Below are positions 32,628-43,384 of a stretch of DNA of 64,000 bases, piece by piece. This stretch comes from Coccinella septempunctata (Eukaryota; Arthropoda; Insecta; Coleoptera; Coccinellidae), in NCBI RefSeq assembly GCF_907165205.1, contig NC_058189.1, positions 58,988,270 through 59,052,269 on the forward strand. The letters are read 5' to 3'. A model generated the notes under the pieces. That model did no database searches. It saw only the letters and a list, made by a program, of their open reading frames with translations, and had not been told where the DNA came from. Each line of letters starts with the position of its first letter. Position 1 is the first letter of the stretch. A program made the position numbers and the translations under genes.

Positions 32628-33421
32628 GAGTCGGGCAGATTTGCTCAGGAAGGAGACTTGAACTACCTCAAATATTTCAATTTAAATTTTGCGCTACCGG
32701 TATCGTAAATAGCTTACGACATACTCGTAACAAGGCACAACTAGTGGTGGCTTCATTCTGGCCGCCATCAGAACGTTAAACGTGATTTTGCTGTTAGAAA
32801 ATGAGAAATTAAATAGTTTTTGTTTGTTACACTGTCGGAAACGTTCAATAGGTTCGTGATGTTATTCAGTTTTATTGCTTTCATCGATTAATATGGTTTC
32901 ACAAACGATGAGCCTTTTTAATGATAGTTGTAAAAGTTTCAGGGAAATATCTGTTGAATAGACTAAAAGGGAGTGCGGTAGACTTGGCCCATGCTATGGT
33001 GGGGAGACATCATCAGTTGCTTAAAGAAAAATTGAATGATAGAAAGGAATATAAAAAATATACAAAGGTTAAAAAAGTTAAAAAGATATCAGCAATAAGT
33101 GAGAGTGACTCTGAAATAGAAAATATGTATTTCATACGCTGATATATCTACCTGATCATGAAAACCTTGAAATAGACAATCGTTGGTCATTGAAAATTGT
33201 TTTCTTTCAATGTTTTCTCTGATAAACAATCTTATGGTCAAGTCTCTCTCGCTCCCTTTTAAACTCTCCCATGAATTGGGCAGGCATGGGCCAATATTCG
33301 GTTCCTAAAAAAACCAATTTGGGTATATTATATGCACGCAAAGAAATGAGTTGCTACCATTTACAGATACAATTTAAGTTGCTTCAAAGTGAAAAAGGGT
33401 TCAACTCTCCCATACTCCCCA
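32628..33421 (+). mobile_element. S-family element, copy 2
   Basis: Left GAGTCGGGCAGATTTGCTCA and right TTCAACTCTCCCATACTCCC, TA at 32626-32627 and 33422-33423. 794 bp, shorter than copies 3 and 4 owing to small internal deletions. Contains the short frame at 32921-33142 ending SEIENMYFIR. Confidence 0.75.
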
Positions 33422-33639
33422 TAATTCTGAAAAAACTCCGAACCTGGTTGTCATCGGAGTGAAAAAAAAATCATCGAATATAGGATTATTTTTACTATTG
33501 AATCGGGAGATTTCTCATTGAATTATTTTGAAATTTGCGACCCACATCGAAAAAAAATAGGTCACCGAATGAATTCTCCGAAGCCACCCTGAAATTTATA
33601 TTTTGTTGTTCACCAAGTAGTATATAGTCTCTTCTTCTG

Positions 33640-33990
33640 AGCCACGGTAACATCTCGGACTATCAACAGCATTCCATATAAAGAGGCTATTACACCGATC
33701 ATGGCTAGTCCTAAGTCCATTTAACGTAGACCAAATTTTCTAGAAAGATCAAATCCAGGGTCTTTTTTGGAAGGATCAATAATCAAACCTTTATTAAAGA
33801 GATTACACATATTCCATTCTGATTGCCCAAATTCTTTGTGACTATTATTCGAAAAAAGAAAATCATTAGTCCATAAAGGCTTACGAGATTTCAATCTGGC
33901 ACTTCTAGAATCAGGTGAAATATGATAAAATTGGGAATATATTTTAGGAATGAAATTTATTCCAAGACTTCGAAACCGCTACCTGTCGGC
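33640..33990 (-). pseudogene. LINE pol C-terminal remnant
   Basis: The minus-strand frame without an ATG reads SARLKSRKPLWTNDFLFSNN and NMCNLFNKGLIIDPSKKDPG. After a one-base shift near 33737 it reads WSTLNGLRTSHDRCNSLFIW followed by DSPRCYRG. The (W-LNR-RT-HGRC...W...SP-C-CG) pattern is the C-terminal Cys/His region found after the RT in jockey-like LINE proteins. Clade not certain. Confidence 0.55.
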
Positions 33991-34824
33991 GAATATGAGG
34001 TGGTACGATATTTGAAAGAACGGTTATCTAATGCAGAGGTGTTTATTTGGTGGTTACAGTAACAATCTATAAAATAACCTACAATGAAAGTATCGCTTTT
34101 ATTAACGTAAGCCCTGTTGAACCAAACAGAAAAACAGTAGGTACTCAGCAGCAGAAAAAAACTGAGGCTAAAGCTGCCGTACGAATTGTGATGGCATCAG
34201 CCATAACCCCATGAAAAACCAGCTAGTTTCTGATGTATATCATTCCTCGATTTGTAAACTTCCCAATGAATTTCAAAATTCAATGAAGGATCTAATTTTA
34301 TTCAAGATATTTAGGATTAAAATTATGTTGTAGAACATCATCATTGAAAGTTACTCTCAATTTTCTACATTTTCGTCTATATGTGAGTGATCGTCTAGTG
34401 GTAAGGATCCAGCATGCGTTGGCGTCAATCTATGAAGGAGTTAAACATTTCATGATACTTCTTTTGTGTTCAAAACATAAATGAACGAAACCAAGCACCT
34501 GCTACTAGATAGAGCTAATAAAGGAGAATTGCTTCTCATAATATATTTGTATTTCAATACGGGCTCATAGGGACAAGACCAAGTCTTCATCAAGTGAATG
34601 AGTGTCGAGCTACTTTCGAAATCTTATAATTAGCTTGAGACTTCTACCGATATTCTAGGAGATACGAAGAACTCATTCGTGTCATCAACTTCTCCTCACA
34701 TACAAAGTTGATTATATCAACTTCTTCATATTATCTTCCGAGAATTCAATTAAAACTTTGCTGTGGAAATGCTGACATCTCATCTGATAGAGCTCCTAAT
34801 TAACAATGACTCATTATTGGGCAG
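33991..34824. other. no recognisable gene
   Basis: AT-rich, several short words suggestive of intron-like sequence, nothing recognised. Confidence 0.35.
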
Positions 34825-35040
34825 ATAAATAAACTTGTCTCATTCAGGGCGTTTCTGAAAGCAGAAACCAGGTCTGATGGCAGACATTTCCATCCATTAA
34901 TTAATAAAAACGGAACAGAAACTATTCGAAAAATCGACCAAAGGACAGAGTGCGATGATGAAATCGCTGATATTATTAATGAAAATATGCTAACTAAGCT
35001 ATGTCCCGAACAGGTTTGTGCTCTAGCTGCTGGCAATTAG
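34825..35040 (+). CDS. candidate coding segment, unknown product
   Basis: An acceptor-like CATTATTGGGCAG is followed by 71 open codons and TAG at 35038-35040. The peptide includes LVSFRAFLKAETRSDGRHFH, LINKNGTETIRKIDQRTECD and ends TKLCPEQVCALAAGN. Composition is balanced and protein-like. A 15-bp inverted pair (ATGAAAATATGCTAA at 34979-34993 and its complement near 35051) overlaps the end, which weakens the case. No family recognised. Confidence 0.25.
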   Translation: MNKLVSFRAFLKAETRSDGRHFHPLINKNGTETIRKIDQRTECDDEIADIINENMLTKLCPEQVCALAAGN

Positions 35041-35423
35041 TGGATAGCAGTTAGCATATTTTCATGGCAGTATTAATGGATTTCAACCATGCAAATCGAT
35101 AATATTTCACTTCGGCGAGATAACTCTGTTTGAGAAATTCACGGTTGAAGCTTAGGCAGAGGAATTATGACAGTAGCTGCGACGTCAAATAGTTTCAGAA
35201 TCGTTCGCGTAATCTCTAGCGGAGTATCAACATTCCTGGCGAATTATGTTCTATCGTATTCATTTATCGATTCTCCTTTAAGGCTGACACCGATGAGTTT
35301 CAGAGACCCAGATTTATGAGATTCGAATTTCGATAGATGTTACCAAAGACTAATTATTCCGTATCTGCAGTTTTCAGATCAGAATCTTGAGTGTTCATTG
35401 CTATCTGTATGATTAACGTAATA
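35041..35423. other. no recognisable gene
   Basis: Nothing recognised between the candidate segment and S copy 3. Confidence 0.35.
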
Positions 35424-35911
35424 GGGGGAGACCGGGAGACTTGCCAGGTAGGAGACTTGAACCACCTCAAATATTTCAATTCAAATTTCGCGCTAACGGT
35501 ATCGTAAATAGCTTGCGACATACACGTAGCAAGGCACAACTAGTGGCGGCTCCATTTTGGCCGCCATCAGAACAGTTCGGGAGTGAGAGGGTTGAACGTG
35601 ATTTTGTTGTTAGGAAGTGGGAAATTGAATAATTATTGTTTGTTACACTGTCTGAAAAGTTTAATAGATGCGTGATGTTATTTAGTTTTATTGCTTTCAT
35701 TGGTTATTAGTGTTTCACAAACGATGAGCCTTTTCAATAATAGTTATAAAAGTTTCAAGAAAATATCTGTTGAATAGTCTAAAAGGGAGTGCGGGAGACT
35801 AACCACGCTATGGTCGGGAGACATGATTAGTGGTCGAAGTTTCCCGCACTGAGCTTAGACAATAAATTGCTTCGAAAAAACAAAATTGAATAATAGAAAT
35901 AAATGTAAATA

Positions 35912-37437
35912 CACTGCGCAAAAAAATTAACGCACATTCTGAAAATCTCAATTTTAATGAAATTTAACTCTACATTGACTTTATAACTTATTTTTCATGT
36001 TCTCTCGGGAAGGTTTTGAACGAAACAAGACACATTAAATGGAAGAAAAATTCAGGATTTCACCGAATCTTATGTGAAAGAAGAGAAATGAACAATTTTC
36101 AAAATACTGAAATGCTGGTAAGTGATTTAATACTCGGTATTTCCCTTGCGTTAATTACAGCTCGGCAACGACGGTTCATACTCAAAATGAGTGATCTTAA
36201 AATGTTCTGATCTAATCCTTCCCAAATTTCTCCGAGTTGGATTCATGAAGTCATTAAGAGTAGCTGGATGATTTTCTGAACTTCTCAGCCTTCTATTGAG
36301 GTTGTCTCAAACCTACTCAATCGGATTGAGATCTGGACTTCTTGCTGGCCATTCCATTCGAGAGACTTCAACCTCTTCAAGGTACTCCTGAACGATGCGC
36401 GCACGATGGGGTCTGGCATTATCGTCCATAAAAATGAAATTTTCACCAATGTATGGGGCAGATGGCACTACATGCTCTTCAAGAATGTTCCTTATATACT
36501 CATCAGCATTCATAGCTCCATTATCAACGACCACTAGGTCTGTGCGAGCAGTCAAAGATATTCCACCCCATACCATAATCGATCCTCCCCTGAAACCAGT
36601 AGTATTCAGGAAATTGCACTGAGCAAATCTTTCATGTGGACGTCTGTATACAAGGGAACGTTGATCACAATGGTAGAGGCAGAATCTAGACTCATCTGTG
36701 AAGAGAACTCTTTACCAATCGGCGAATCGGCCTCTTCCCAATGGATATACTCTCTCGCAAAATCCAAACGCGCCCTTCGATGGGCTGGGGTAAGAGCTGG
36801 GCCTCTTGCCGCGACACGAGGACTTAAATCATATTCTCTGAGGCGATTTCTTATTGTCTGAGTGCTAATTTGCACCTCATGAGTTTGCTCAAGCTGAATT
36901 TGAAGGAGGCGGGCGGTTGCAAACCGTTATCTCAACGTAGAAACTCTCAAGTAACGTTCTTGAATGGCAATTGTTACCCGTGGGCTACCCTGTCCTGGTC
37001 TTCGGACATTCATACCTGTCTCCCTGAATCGCTGCAACATTCTGGACACACTTGTATGGGAAACTCCAAACCTTTCTGCAATTCTTGTGTATGTCCACCC
37101 TTCTTCTCGCAAAACTACCGCTTGGGCACATTCCTCTTGGGTCAAATTGCGTGTTTCGCGTTGCATAGCGATCGAGTGTAGAAAATCAAACGAAAGAAAA
37201 ACTATTGATCACTAGCATTGATCGAGAACAACTGATTTCAGAATGGAGACATTCAGAATCTGATAATATCATCTTTTTTTATTCCTGCTGGGAAAAACAT
37301 CTGTATTGAAGAAAACCGTTGAAAGTGGATAACATATGCATGCATAATTCTGATAAAAAAAATTATCATTGAGAACACCTCCAGTTGTAGAATAAATTTG
37401 AGATTTCCATAATTTTCGTTAATTTTTTTGCGCAGTG
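35912..37437 (-). mobile_element. Tc1-like element, copy 1
   Basis: Inverted termini CACTGCGCAAAAAAATTAAC on both sides, TA at 35910-35911 and 37438-37439. Length 1526 bp, identical to copy 2. Removing it restores the S sequence AAATGTAAATATACAAAG. Confidence 0.92.
36127..37166 (-). pseudogene. Tc1-like transposase, disrupted
   Basis: Starts MQRETRNLTQEECAQAVVLR at 37166. Lesions: frame loss near 36927 after RYLRVS, a small insertion creating HWEEADSPIGKEF near 36715, a frameshift near 36600, and CAG-to-TAG and TGG-to-TGA changes just after SPDLNPIE (36313). The second Asp (FMDDNARPH) and the catalytic Glu (PIE) are still encoded. Compare the intact copy at 39814-40848. Confidence 0.9.
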
Positions 37438-37858
37438 TAAATATACAAAGTTCAAAAAATAAAAACCATCTCGGAAATAAGTGAGAGTGACTCTGAAATA
37501 AAAAATATGTATTTCATACGCTGATACATCTGATGATGAAAACCTTGGCATAGACAATCGTTGGTCATTGGAAATTGTTTTCTTTCAATGTTTTTCCTGA
37601 TAAACAAACTTATGTTCAAGTCTCTCTCGCCCCCTGTTCAATTCTCCCATGGGTTAGGAAGACATATGCCAAATTTCGGTTCCTAAAAAAGAATTGCTCT
37701 ATTCAAATTGTTCATCTCACCATAACTCTACTATTTTATCTATCGTTACCTATTTATGCATGATAACTTCATTCAAAAAAATGAGTTGCTACTATTTACA
37801 GATACAAGTTAAGTGGCTTCAGGGTGAAAAGGGGTTCAACTCTCCCGGACTCCCCATA

Positions 37859-38312
37859 TCTGATTCACTCCGGTGCAAAAATTAATAGATCTCTCAATTC
37901 ACCATAAATTGATTCCTCACGGAAGTGTATTTCACAACATGCCAAAATCTAATTTGGACAATTCGATATGGAGCGTTCATTAAGTGTAAATAATTCCTGT
38001 GAAGCAGACCATAGAATTTTGGTCGCCATTAGCTTTAATTGAAATTTTGAAAGTTATTCGTGTAAATACTAATGAGAATAAATATATGGTTGTATCGATG
38101 CAATCTTCCAGTGGTAGATCGTTATTTTTGCATTTTTTCTTCTGCAAGGTAATCATCTCTCAAATCGTTATTCGGGTTTCGACTTTTTCGGTTCATTAGT
38201 GTATGTTTTTTCAGAATACACTCGGTTTGTTCGGGACATGTATATGAAACATTCATTGTGTTATTATATTTTCGACCAATGTTCCCATGACCGTTATGTC
38301 TCCAATTACGTA
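37859..38312. other. no recognisable gene
   Basis: Between two S elements. No feature recognised. Confidence 0.35.
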
Positions 38313-39210
38313 TGGGGAGTCCGGGAGAGTTGAACCCCTTTTCACTCTGAAGACACTTAAGTTGTATCTGTAGATGGTAGCAACTCATTTTTTTGCGTAA
38401 AGATATCATGCCCAAATAGTTAACGATAAATAATAGTGGAGTGATGGTGAGATGAACATTCTGAGTTGAGCAGTTCTTTTTTTAGGAACTGAAAATTGGC
38501 TCATATCTCCGTAACCCATGGGAGAGTTGAACAGGGAGCGAGAGAGACTTGACCATAAGTTTTTTCATCGGGAAAAACATTAAAAGAAAACAATTTCCAA
38601 ATACCAGCGATTATCTATGTCTAGGTTTTCATCATCAGATGTATCAGCGTATTAAATACATATTTTCTATTTCAGAGTCACTCTCACTTATTTCCGAGAT
38701 GTTTTTTATTTTTTTGAACCTTTGTATATTTTTTTAAATTCATTCCTATTATTCAATTTTCTTTTTTTGAAGCATTATATAAGCTCATTGCGGGAAACTT
38801 GAACCACTGATTAGGTCTCCCAAACATAACATGGGTCAAGTCTCCCGTACTTCCTTTTAGTATATTCAACAGATATTTTCTTGAAACTATCATTATAAAA
38901 GCCCATCGTTTGTAAAACAATATTAATCAATGAAATCAATAAAACTAAAAAACACAGCGCACCTATTAAACTTTTCAGACAGTGTAACAAACAAAAATTA
39001 TTCAATTTCTCACTTTCTAACAAAAAAAAATCACGTTCAAACCTTTCACTCCCAAATTGTTGTGATGGCAACAAAAATGGAGTCGCCACTAGGTGTGCCT
39101 TGTTACGACTATGTCGCAAGCTATTTACAATACAGGTGGCGCGAAATTTGAATTGAAATATTTGAGGTGGTTCAAGTCTCCTACCTGAGCAAGTCTGCCG
39201 GACTCCTCCC
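38313..39210 (-). mobile_element. S-family element, copy 4
   Basis: Left TGGGGAGTCCGGGAGAGTTG and right AAGTCTGCCGGACTCCTCCC, TA at 38311-38312 and 39211-39212. 898 bp. An R fragment begins exactly at the right TA, as if S had inserted in R at ACGTACCAT and the left part of R was later lost. Confidence 0.8.
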
Positions 39211-39598
39211 TACCATAAAAATACCAAAACTTCAAAGAACCCAACTATTGAAACTATGTTGGGCGCTATCTGATGAATACTTGAACGGTTTATAAAATAT
39301 TCTTCCTATTTTTTCGTACAAAGCGCCATTTTCGAGTACTTTGAAGTTCAAAATAAAAAATATCTGTGATATTCTGAAATTTGGGTACTTTGGCTGAATA
39401 CAACTCTGTTTAAAAGATCCACAGATGTGTAGTGTCATAGATTCAGCTTGTTATTCCAAAGGTAATTTTGTTTCTCCAGAGGTGCCATAGCTCATTATAT
39501 GAAATCTTAAAATGATATCTTTTTATCAGGGCCGAATCGGAAAAAATGATATAGGAAAAAAGTGTTTCTTTCGACTTAAAAAATCTACTGTCGAAATA
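39155..39598. repeat. tandem duplication, unit 1 (S tail plus R)
   Basis: S tail (39155-39210) and R segment (39211-39596) are repeated in the same order at 41125-41567. The junction word is GAAATATTTG, which occurs at both the S and R breakpoints. Tc1 copy 2 later inserted at the TA of this word. Confidence 0.65.
39211..39596 (-). mobile_element. MITE family R, copy 3 (partial)
   Basis: Complement orientation from the middle of R (CCATAAAAATACCAAAA) to near its end (AATCTACTGTCGAAA). It lacks both termini. Confidence 0.75.
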
Positions 39599-41124
39599 CA
39601 CTGCCCAAAAAAATTAACGCACATTCTGAAAATCTCAATTTTAATGAAAGTTAACTCTACATTGACTTAATAACTTATTTTTTGTGTTCTCTCGGGAAGG
39701 TTTTGAACGAAACAAGACACATTAAATGGAAAAAAAATTCAGGATTTCACCGAATCTTATGTGAAAGAAGAGAAATGAACAATTTTCAAAATACTGAAAT
39801 GCTGATAAGTGATTTAATACTTGGTATTTCCACTCCTTGCGTTAATTACAGCTCGGCAACGACGGTTCATACTCAAAATGAGTGATCTTAAAATGTTCTG
39901 ATCTAATCCTTCCCAGATTTCTCCGAGTTGAATTCCTAAGTCATTAAGAGTAGCTGGATGATTTTCTGAACTTCTCAGCCTTCTATTGAGGTTGTCCCAA
40001 ACCTGCTCAATCGGATTGAGATCTGGACTTCTAGCTGGCCATTCCATTCGAGAGACTTCAGCCTCTTCAAGGTACTCCTTAACGATGCGCGCACGATGGG
40101 GTCTGGCATTATCGTCCATAAAAATGAAATTTTCACCAATGTATGGGGCAAATGGCACTAGATGGTCTTCAAGAATGTTCCTTATATAATTATCAGCATT
40201 CATAGCTCCATTATCAACGACCACTAGGTCTGTGCGAGCAGTCAAAGATATTCCACCCCATACCATAATCGATCCTCCCCCGAAACCAGTAGTATTCAGG
40301 AAATTGCACTGAGCAAATCTTTCATGTGGACGTCTGTATACAAGGGAATGTTGATCACAATGGTAGAGGCAGAATCTAGACTCATCTGTGAAGAGAACTC
40401 TTTCCCAATCGGCCTCTTCCCAATGGATATGCTCTCTCGCAAAATCCAAACGCGCCCTTCGATGGGCTGGGGTAAGAGCTGGGTCTCTTGCCGCGACACG
40501 AGGCCTTAAATCATATTCTCTGAGGCGATTTCTTATTGTCTGAGTGCTAATTTGCACCTCATGAGTTTGCTCAAGCTGAATTTGAAGGAGGCGAGCGGTT
40601 GCAAACCGTTGTCTCAACGAAGAAACTCTCAAGTAACGTTCTTGAATGGCAGTTGTTACCCGTGGTCTACCCTGTCCTGGTCTTCGGACATTCATACCCG
40701 TCTCCCTGAATCGCTGCAACATTCTGGACACACTTGTATGGGAAACTCCAAACCTTTCTGCAATTCTTGTGTATGTCCACCCTTCTTCTCGCAAAACTAC
40801 CGCTTGGGCACATTCCTTTTGGATCAAATTGCGTGTTTCGCGTTGCATAGCGATCGAGTGTAGAAAATCAAACGAAAGAAAAACTATTGATCACTGGAAT
40901 TGATCGAGAACGACTGATTTTAGAATGGAGCCAATACATTCAAAATCTAATAATATCATCTTTTTTTACTTCTGCTGGAAAAAAACATCTGTATTGAAGA
41001 AAACCGTTGAAAGTGGATAACATATGCATGCATAATTCGGATAAACATAATTATGATTGAGAACACCTTCATTGTAGAATAAATTTGAGATTTCCATAAC
41101 GTGCGTTAATTATTTTGCGCAGTG
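39599..41124 (-). mobile_element. Tc1-like element, copy 2, apparently intact
   Basis: Termini CACTGCCCAAAAAAATTAAC (left) and, complemented, CACTGCGCAAAATAATTAAC (right); the inverted repeats continue imperfectly for about 40 bp with GAAAATCTCAA. TA at 39597-39598 and 41125-41126. 1526 bp. It holds an uninterrupted transposase, so it is the best candidate in the window for a recently active element. Confidence 0.93.
39814..40848 (-). CDS. Tc1-like transposase (DD34E), intact
   Basis: A 344-residue cut-and-paste transposase, normal length for the family. It acts in the nucleus on the element's own inverted repeats. Domains: a paired-like bipartite HTH (about 1-110; GWTYTRIAERFGVSHTSVSR is the first HTH), with the linker motif GQGRPRV (58-64) of the GRPR type. 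The DDE core follows: first Asp in VLFTDESRF (D155), MVWGGIS (195-201), second Asp in FMDDNARPH (D246) and Glu in SPDLNPIE (E281). D246 and E281 are separated by 34 residues. The start is at MQRETRN, shared with the disrupted copy 1. The open frame has no lesion, unlike all other transposases here. A chance survival or recent insertion both fit. Confidence 0.94.
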   Translation of the reverse strand: MQRETRNLIQKECAQAVVLREEGWTYTRIAERFGVSHTSVSRMLQRFRETGMNVRRPGQGRPRVTTAIQERYLRVSSLRQRFATARLLQIQLEQTHEVQISTQTIRNRLREYDLRPRVAARDPALTPAHRRARLDFAREHIHWEEADWERVLFTDESRFCLYHCDQHSLVYRRPHERFAQCNFLNTTGFGGGSIMVWGGISLTARTDLVVVDNGAMNADNYIRNILEDHLVPFAPYIGENFIFMDDNARPHRARIVKEYLEEAEVSRMEWPARSPDLNPIEQVWDNLNRRLRSSENHPATLNDLGIQLGEIWEGLDQNILRSLILSMNRRCRAVINARSGNTKY

Positions 41125-41126
41125 TA

Positions 41127-41177
41127 TTTGAGGTGGTTCAAGTCTCCTACCTGAGCAAGTCTCCCGGACTCCCACCT
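41127..41177 (-). mobile_element. S-family tail (copy 5)
   Basis: Only the end TTTGAGGTGGTTCAAGTCTC ... CTCCCGGACTCCCACC is present, followed by TA at 41178-41179 and R sequence. Confidence 0.7.
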
Positions 41178-41179
41178 AC

Positions 41180-41610
41180 CATAAAAATACCAAAAATTCA
41201 AAGAAGCCAACTCTTGAAACTATGTTGAATGCTATCTGATGAGTACTTGAACGTTTTATAAAATATTTTTCCTCGTATAATGAGCCGTTTTCGATTATTT
41301 TAAAGTTCAAATATAAAAAATATTTGTGATATTCGAAAAATTGGGTACTTTGGCTGAATACAACTCTGTTCAAAAGATCCACAGATGTGTGTTCTCATAG
41401 TTTCAGCTTGTTATTCCGAAGGGAATTTTGTTTCTCGCGTGGTGGCATAGCTCATTATATATATATAACATAATATATATCATTATATATATAACTTAAA
41501 ATGACTATTTCTTTTTATCAGGGCCGAATCGGAAAAAATGATACAGGAAAAAAGTGTTGTGTTTCTTTGACTCTTGTTAAAATATTTGTACGAGTCAAAG
41601 ACTCACCCTG
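41180..41610 (-). mobile_element. MITE family R, copy 4 (partial)
   Basis: Complement orientation. It keeps the terminus (ACGAGTCAAAGACTCACCCTG before TA at 41611-41612) but lacks the other end. A (TA)n-rich run lies at 41457-41500. Confidence 0.75.
41457..41500. repeat. TA-rich microsatellite
   Basis: Alternating TATATA runs interrupted by ACATAA and CATT inside R copy 4. Confidence 0.7.
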
Positions 41611-41612
41611 TA

Positions 41613-42473
41613 ATGCTGACTGAAAAAAGGAAAGCACGGTCATTTGAAGAGTGTGCTTAGAATGAATTTAATTGAGATCGGAGATATAACCACACATATT
41701 CGAGACAATTCATCTTTTCATCAAATTTTGGTATTGTGGAACATCTAAGATTAAAGTTCAAAATATTAGATGCACTTCTGACTCCTGAATAATTGATAGC
41801 TCATCATACTGACTAACTCCATCTAAACCGAAACGCAGCATCTAATTTACTACAGAGGCGCACCGCGGAATGCATAATAATATTAAAAATAGAGAGATCA
41901 TTATATCAGGAGCAGCTGGAGTATTATTTCCTGTCGGTGGAGCCGATAAATCAACTGCGTTGAAGAAATGCAATCTTGAAAAACGACCAACCCATTGAGC
42001 TGCAAGACAAACGCATTGAAAAACGACATAGCTCCATACCCAAAACGGCGTAAGAAGCGGCTAATTGGAGCTCTATATTTATAATACTTGAATTTATATA
42101 AATTTCAAGACGGTCGGCAGCAAAAAAGTTTTATGTATAAACACTGGCTATGGGGAACTAATTGAGCTTGCATTTCAAGATGAATGAATGAGTGGAAGGT
42201 TGTTATCCGATAGTATGTTATTAAAATGAAAAACAGTTATTTCACGCGACACTAATTCTGTGTATTAGTGTCCCATCATTTCCCAGAAATGAACTATATT
42301 AAATATTTGGGTCCCTATTATCACGAATTATGTTTTGTGAGAAATATCGACTCTCCCAGAATTATTTCTACAGGTTTCTGTTATTTCAAGCAGAACTCCT
42401 GATCCAATTTTGAAGTGGATTAAGAATTTGAATTTTTTCAACAAATGCCAATCCCCATTGAATATAATATTTA
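41613..42473. other. no gene; GC-richer patch 41820-42080
   Basis: Single-copy patch with above-average GC (GGCGCACCGCGGAATGC, TCGGTGGAGCCGATAAATC). No exon recognised; possible conserved non-coding DNA. Confidence 0.25.
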
Positions 42474-43114
42474 CACAGAGTGAGTCTTTGATTCGTCCAA
42501 ATATTTTAAGAGTAGATTCTTGAGGTCAAAAGAAGCACTTTTTTTCATACCACTTTTTCTGGATTCGGTCATGGTAATAAGATACAGCCATTTTAAATTT
42601 TCATAATGAGCTGTGCCACCCCTGGAAAAACAGAATTACTTTCAGAATGACTAGCTGAATCCATAACATTATACATCTGTGCATCTTTTAAACAGAGTTG
42701 TATTTAGCCAAAGTACCCAATTATTCAAATTTCACAGGATACTTTTCAATTTTTGAATTACTCTGAAACGGCGCATTATACGAGAAAATGTGAAGATTAC
42801 TTTTATTTTACAAAACGTTCAAATATTCATTAGATAGCGGCCTACTTAGTTTCAACAGTTGGGTTCTTTGGATTTTTGGTATTTTTATGGTACGTAATGG
42901 TCATAATGAGAAAACTGGAAGACGTGGGTGATATCTTTTATTCGAAAAAGATCAGATAAATGAAAAACGATATTCTGAAATTCTTTTTATTCGATAAAAC
43001 CTTTTGTGAGTTAGAATAAAAAATAATTTTTTATGGCTTTTCAACACCCTGTTTCTTTCAAACCGAGTCGGTTTGAAAAAAATGGTAGAGAAAAAAAGTG
43101 TTTCGGTTGACCTC
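42474..43114 (+). mobile_element. MITE family R, copy 5, 3'-truncated
   Basis: Left end CACAGAGTGAGTCTTTGATT after TA at 42472-42473. The interior is complete, but the right end stops at GGTTGACCTC, about 60 bp before the expected terminus. Confidence 0.75.
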
Positions 43115-43131
43115 CTACACTCACACTATAT

Positions 43132-43376
43132 CATAGACATAGAGACATGGACTGAGCAATGTCAGCATGAAATTGGCTTTTTTTATAGAAAGAGAGAAAT
43201 GATCGACGGGAATTTACCTGTCTCTTTTTTGTTCACATAGAGGTGAGTGTAGACCAATCAAAATTCTAGAAAGAGACAACTGCATTCCCGACGTGCGTTT
43301 CTCTCTGTCACTTTTTTTGACCGTATTTCATGCATAGATAGAAAGGGAAGGCACAGTCCATGTCTATATGTCTATG
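43132..43376. mobile_element. hAT-type MITE with 8-bp target duplication
   Basis: Inverted ends CATAGACATAGAGACATGGA and, complemented at the right, CATAGACATATAGACATGGA. The identical 8-mer CACTATAT flanks it at 43124-43131 and 43377-43384. An 8-bp duplication is the hAT hallmark and differs from the TA of nearly all other elements here. 245 bp, no coding capacity. Confidence 0.82.
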
Positions 43377-43384
43377 CACTATAT

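Larger units (their letters stand above)
35424..37856 (+). mobile_element. S-family element, copy 3, split by Tc1 copy 1
   Basis: Left GGGGGAGACCGGGAGACTTG and right CAACTCTCCCGGACTCCCCA, with TA at 35422-35423 and 37857-37858. About 905 bp without the Tc1 insert. Internal GGGAGACTTGAACC-type motifs occur in both orientations. Best-preserved S copy together with copy 4. Confidence 0.8.
41125..41567. repeat. tandem duplication, unit 2 (S tail plus R)
   Basis: Second unit of the S-tail/R duplication. It shares changes with unit 1 that other R copies lack (for example CAGCTTGTTATTCC and GAGTACTTGAAC-like words), which supports duplication rather than separate insertion. Confidence 0.6.

Noticed and set aside
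36395..37215. Several plus-strand frames of 60-100 codons over both Tc1 elements
   Set aside because: They are antisense shadows of the transposase and recur at identical positions in both copies.
8022..39200. Regularly spaced short repeats considered as a CRISPR-like array
   Set aside because: The GGGAGACTTG and related motifs are irregularly spaced, in both orientations and confined to transposable elements; the genome is eukaryotic.
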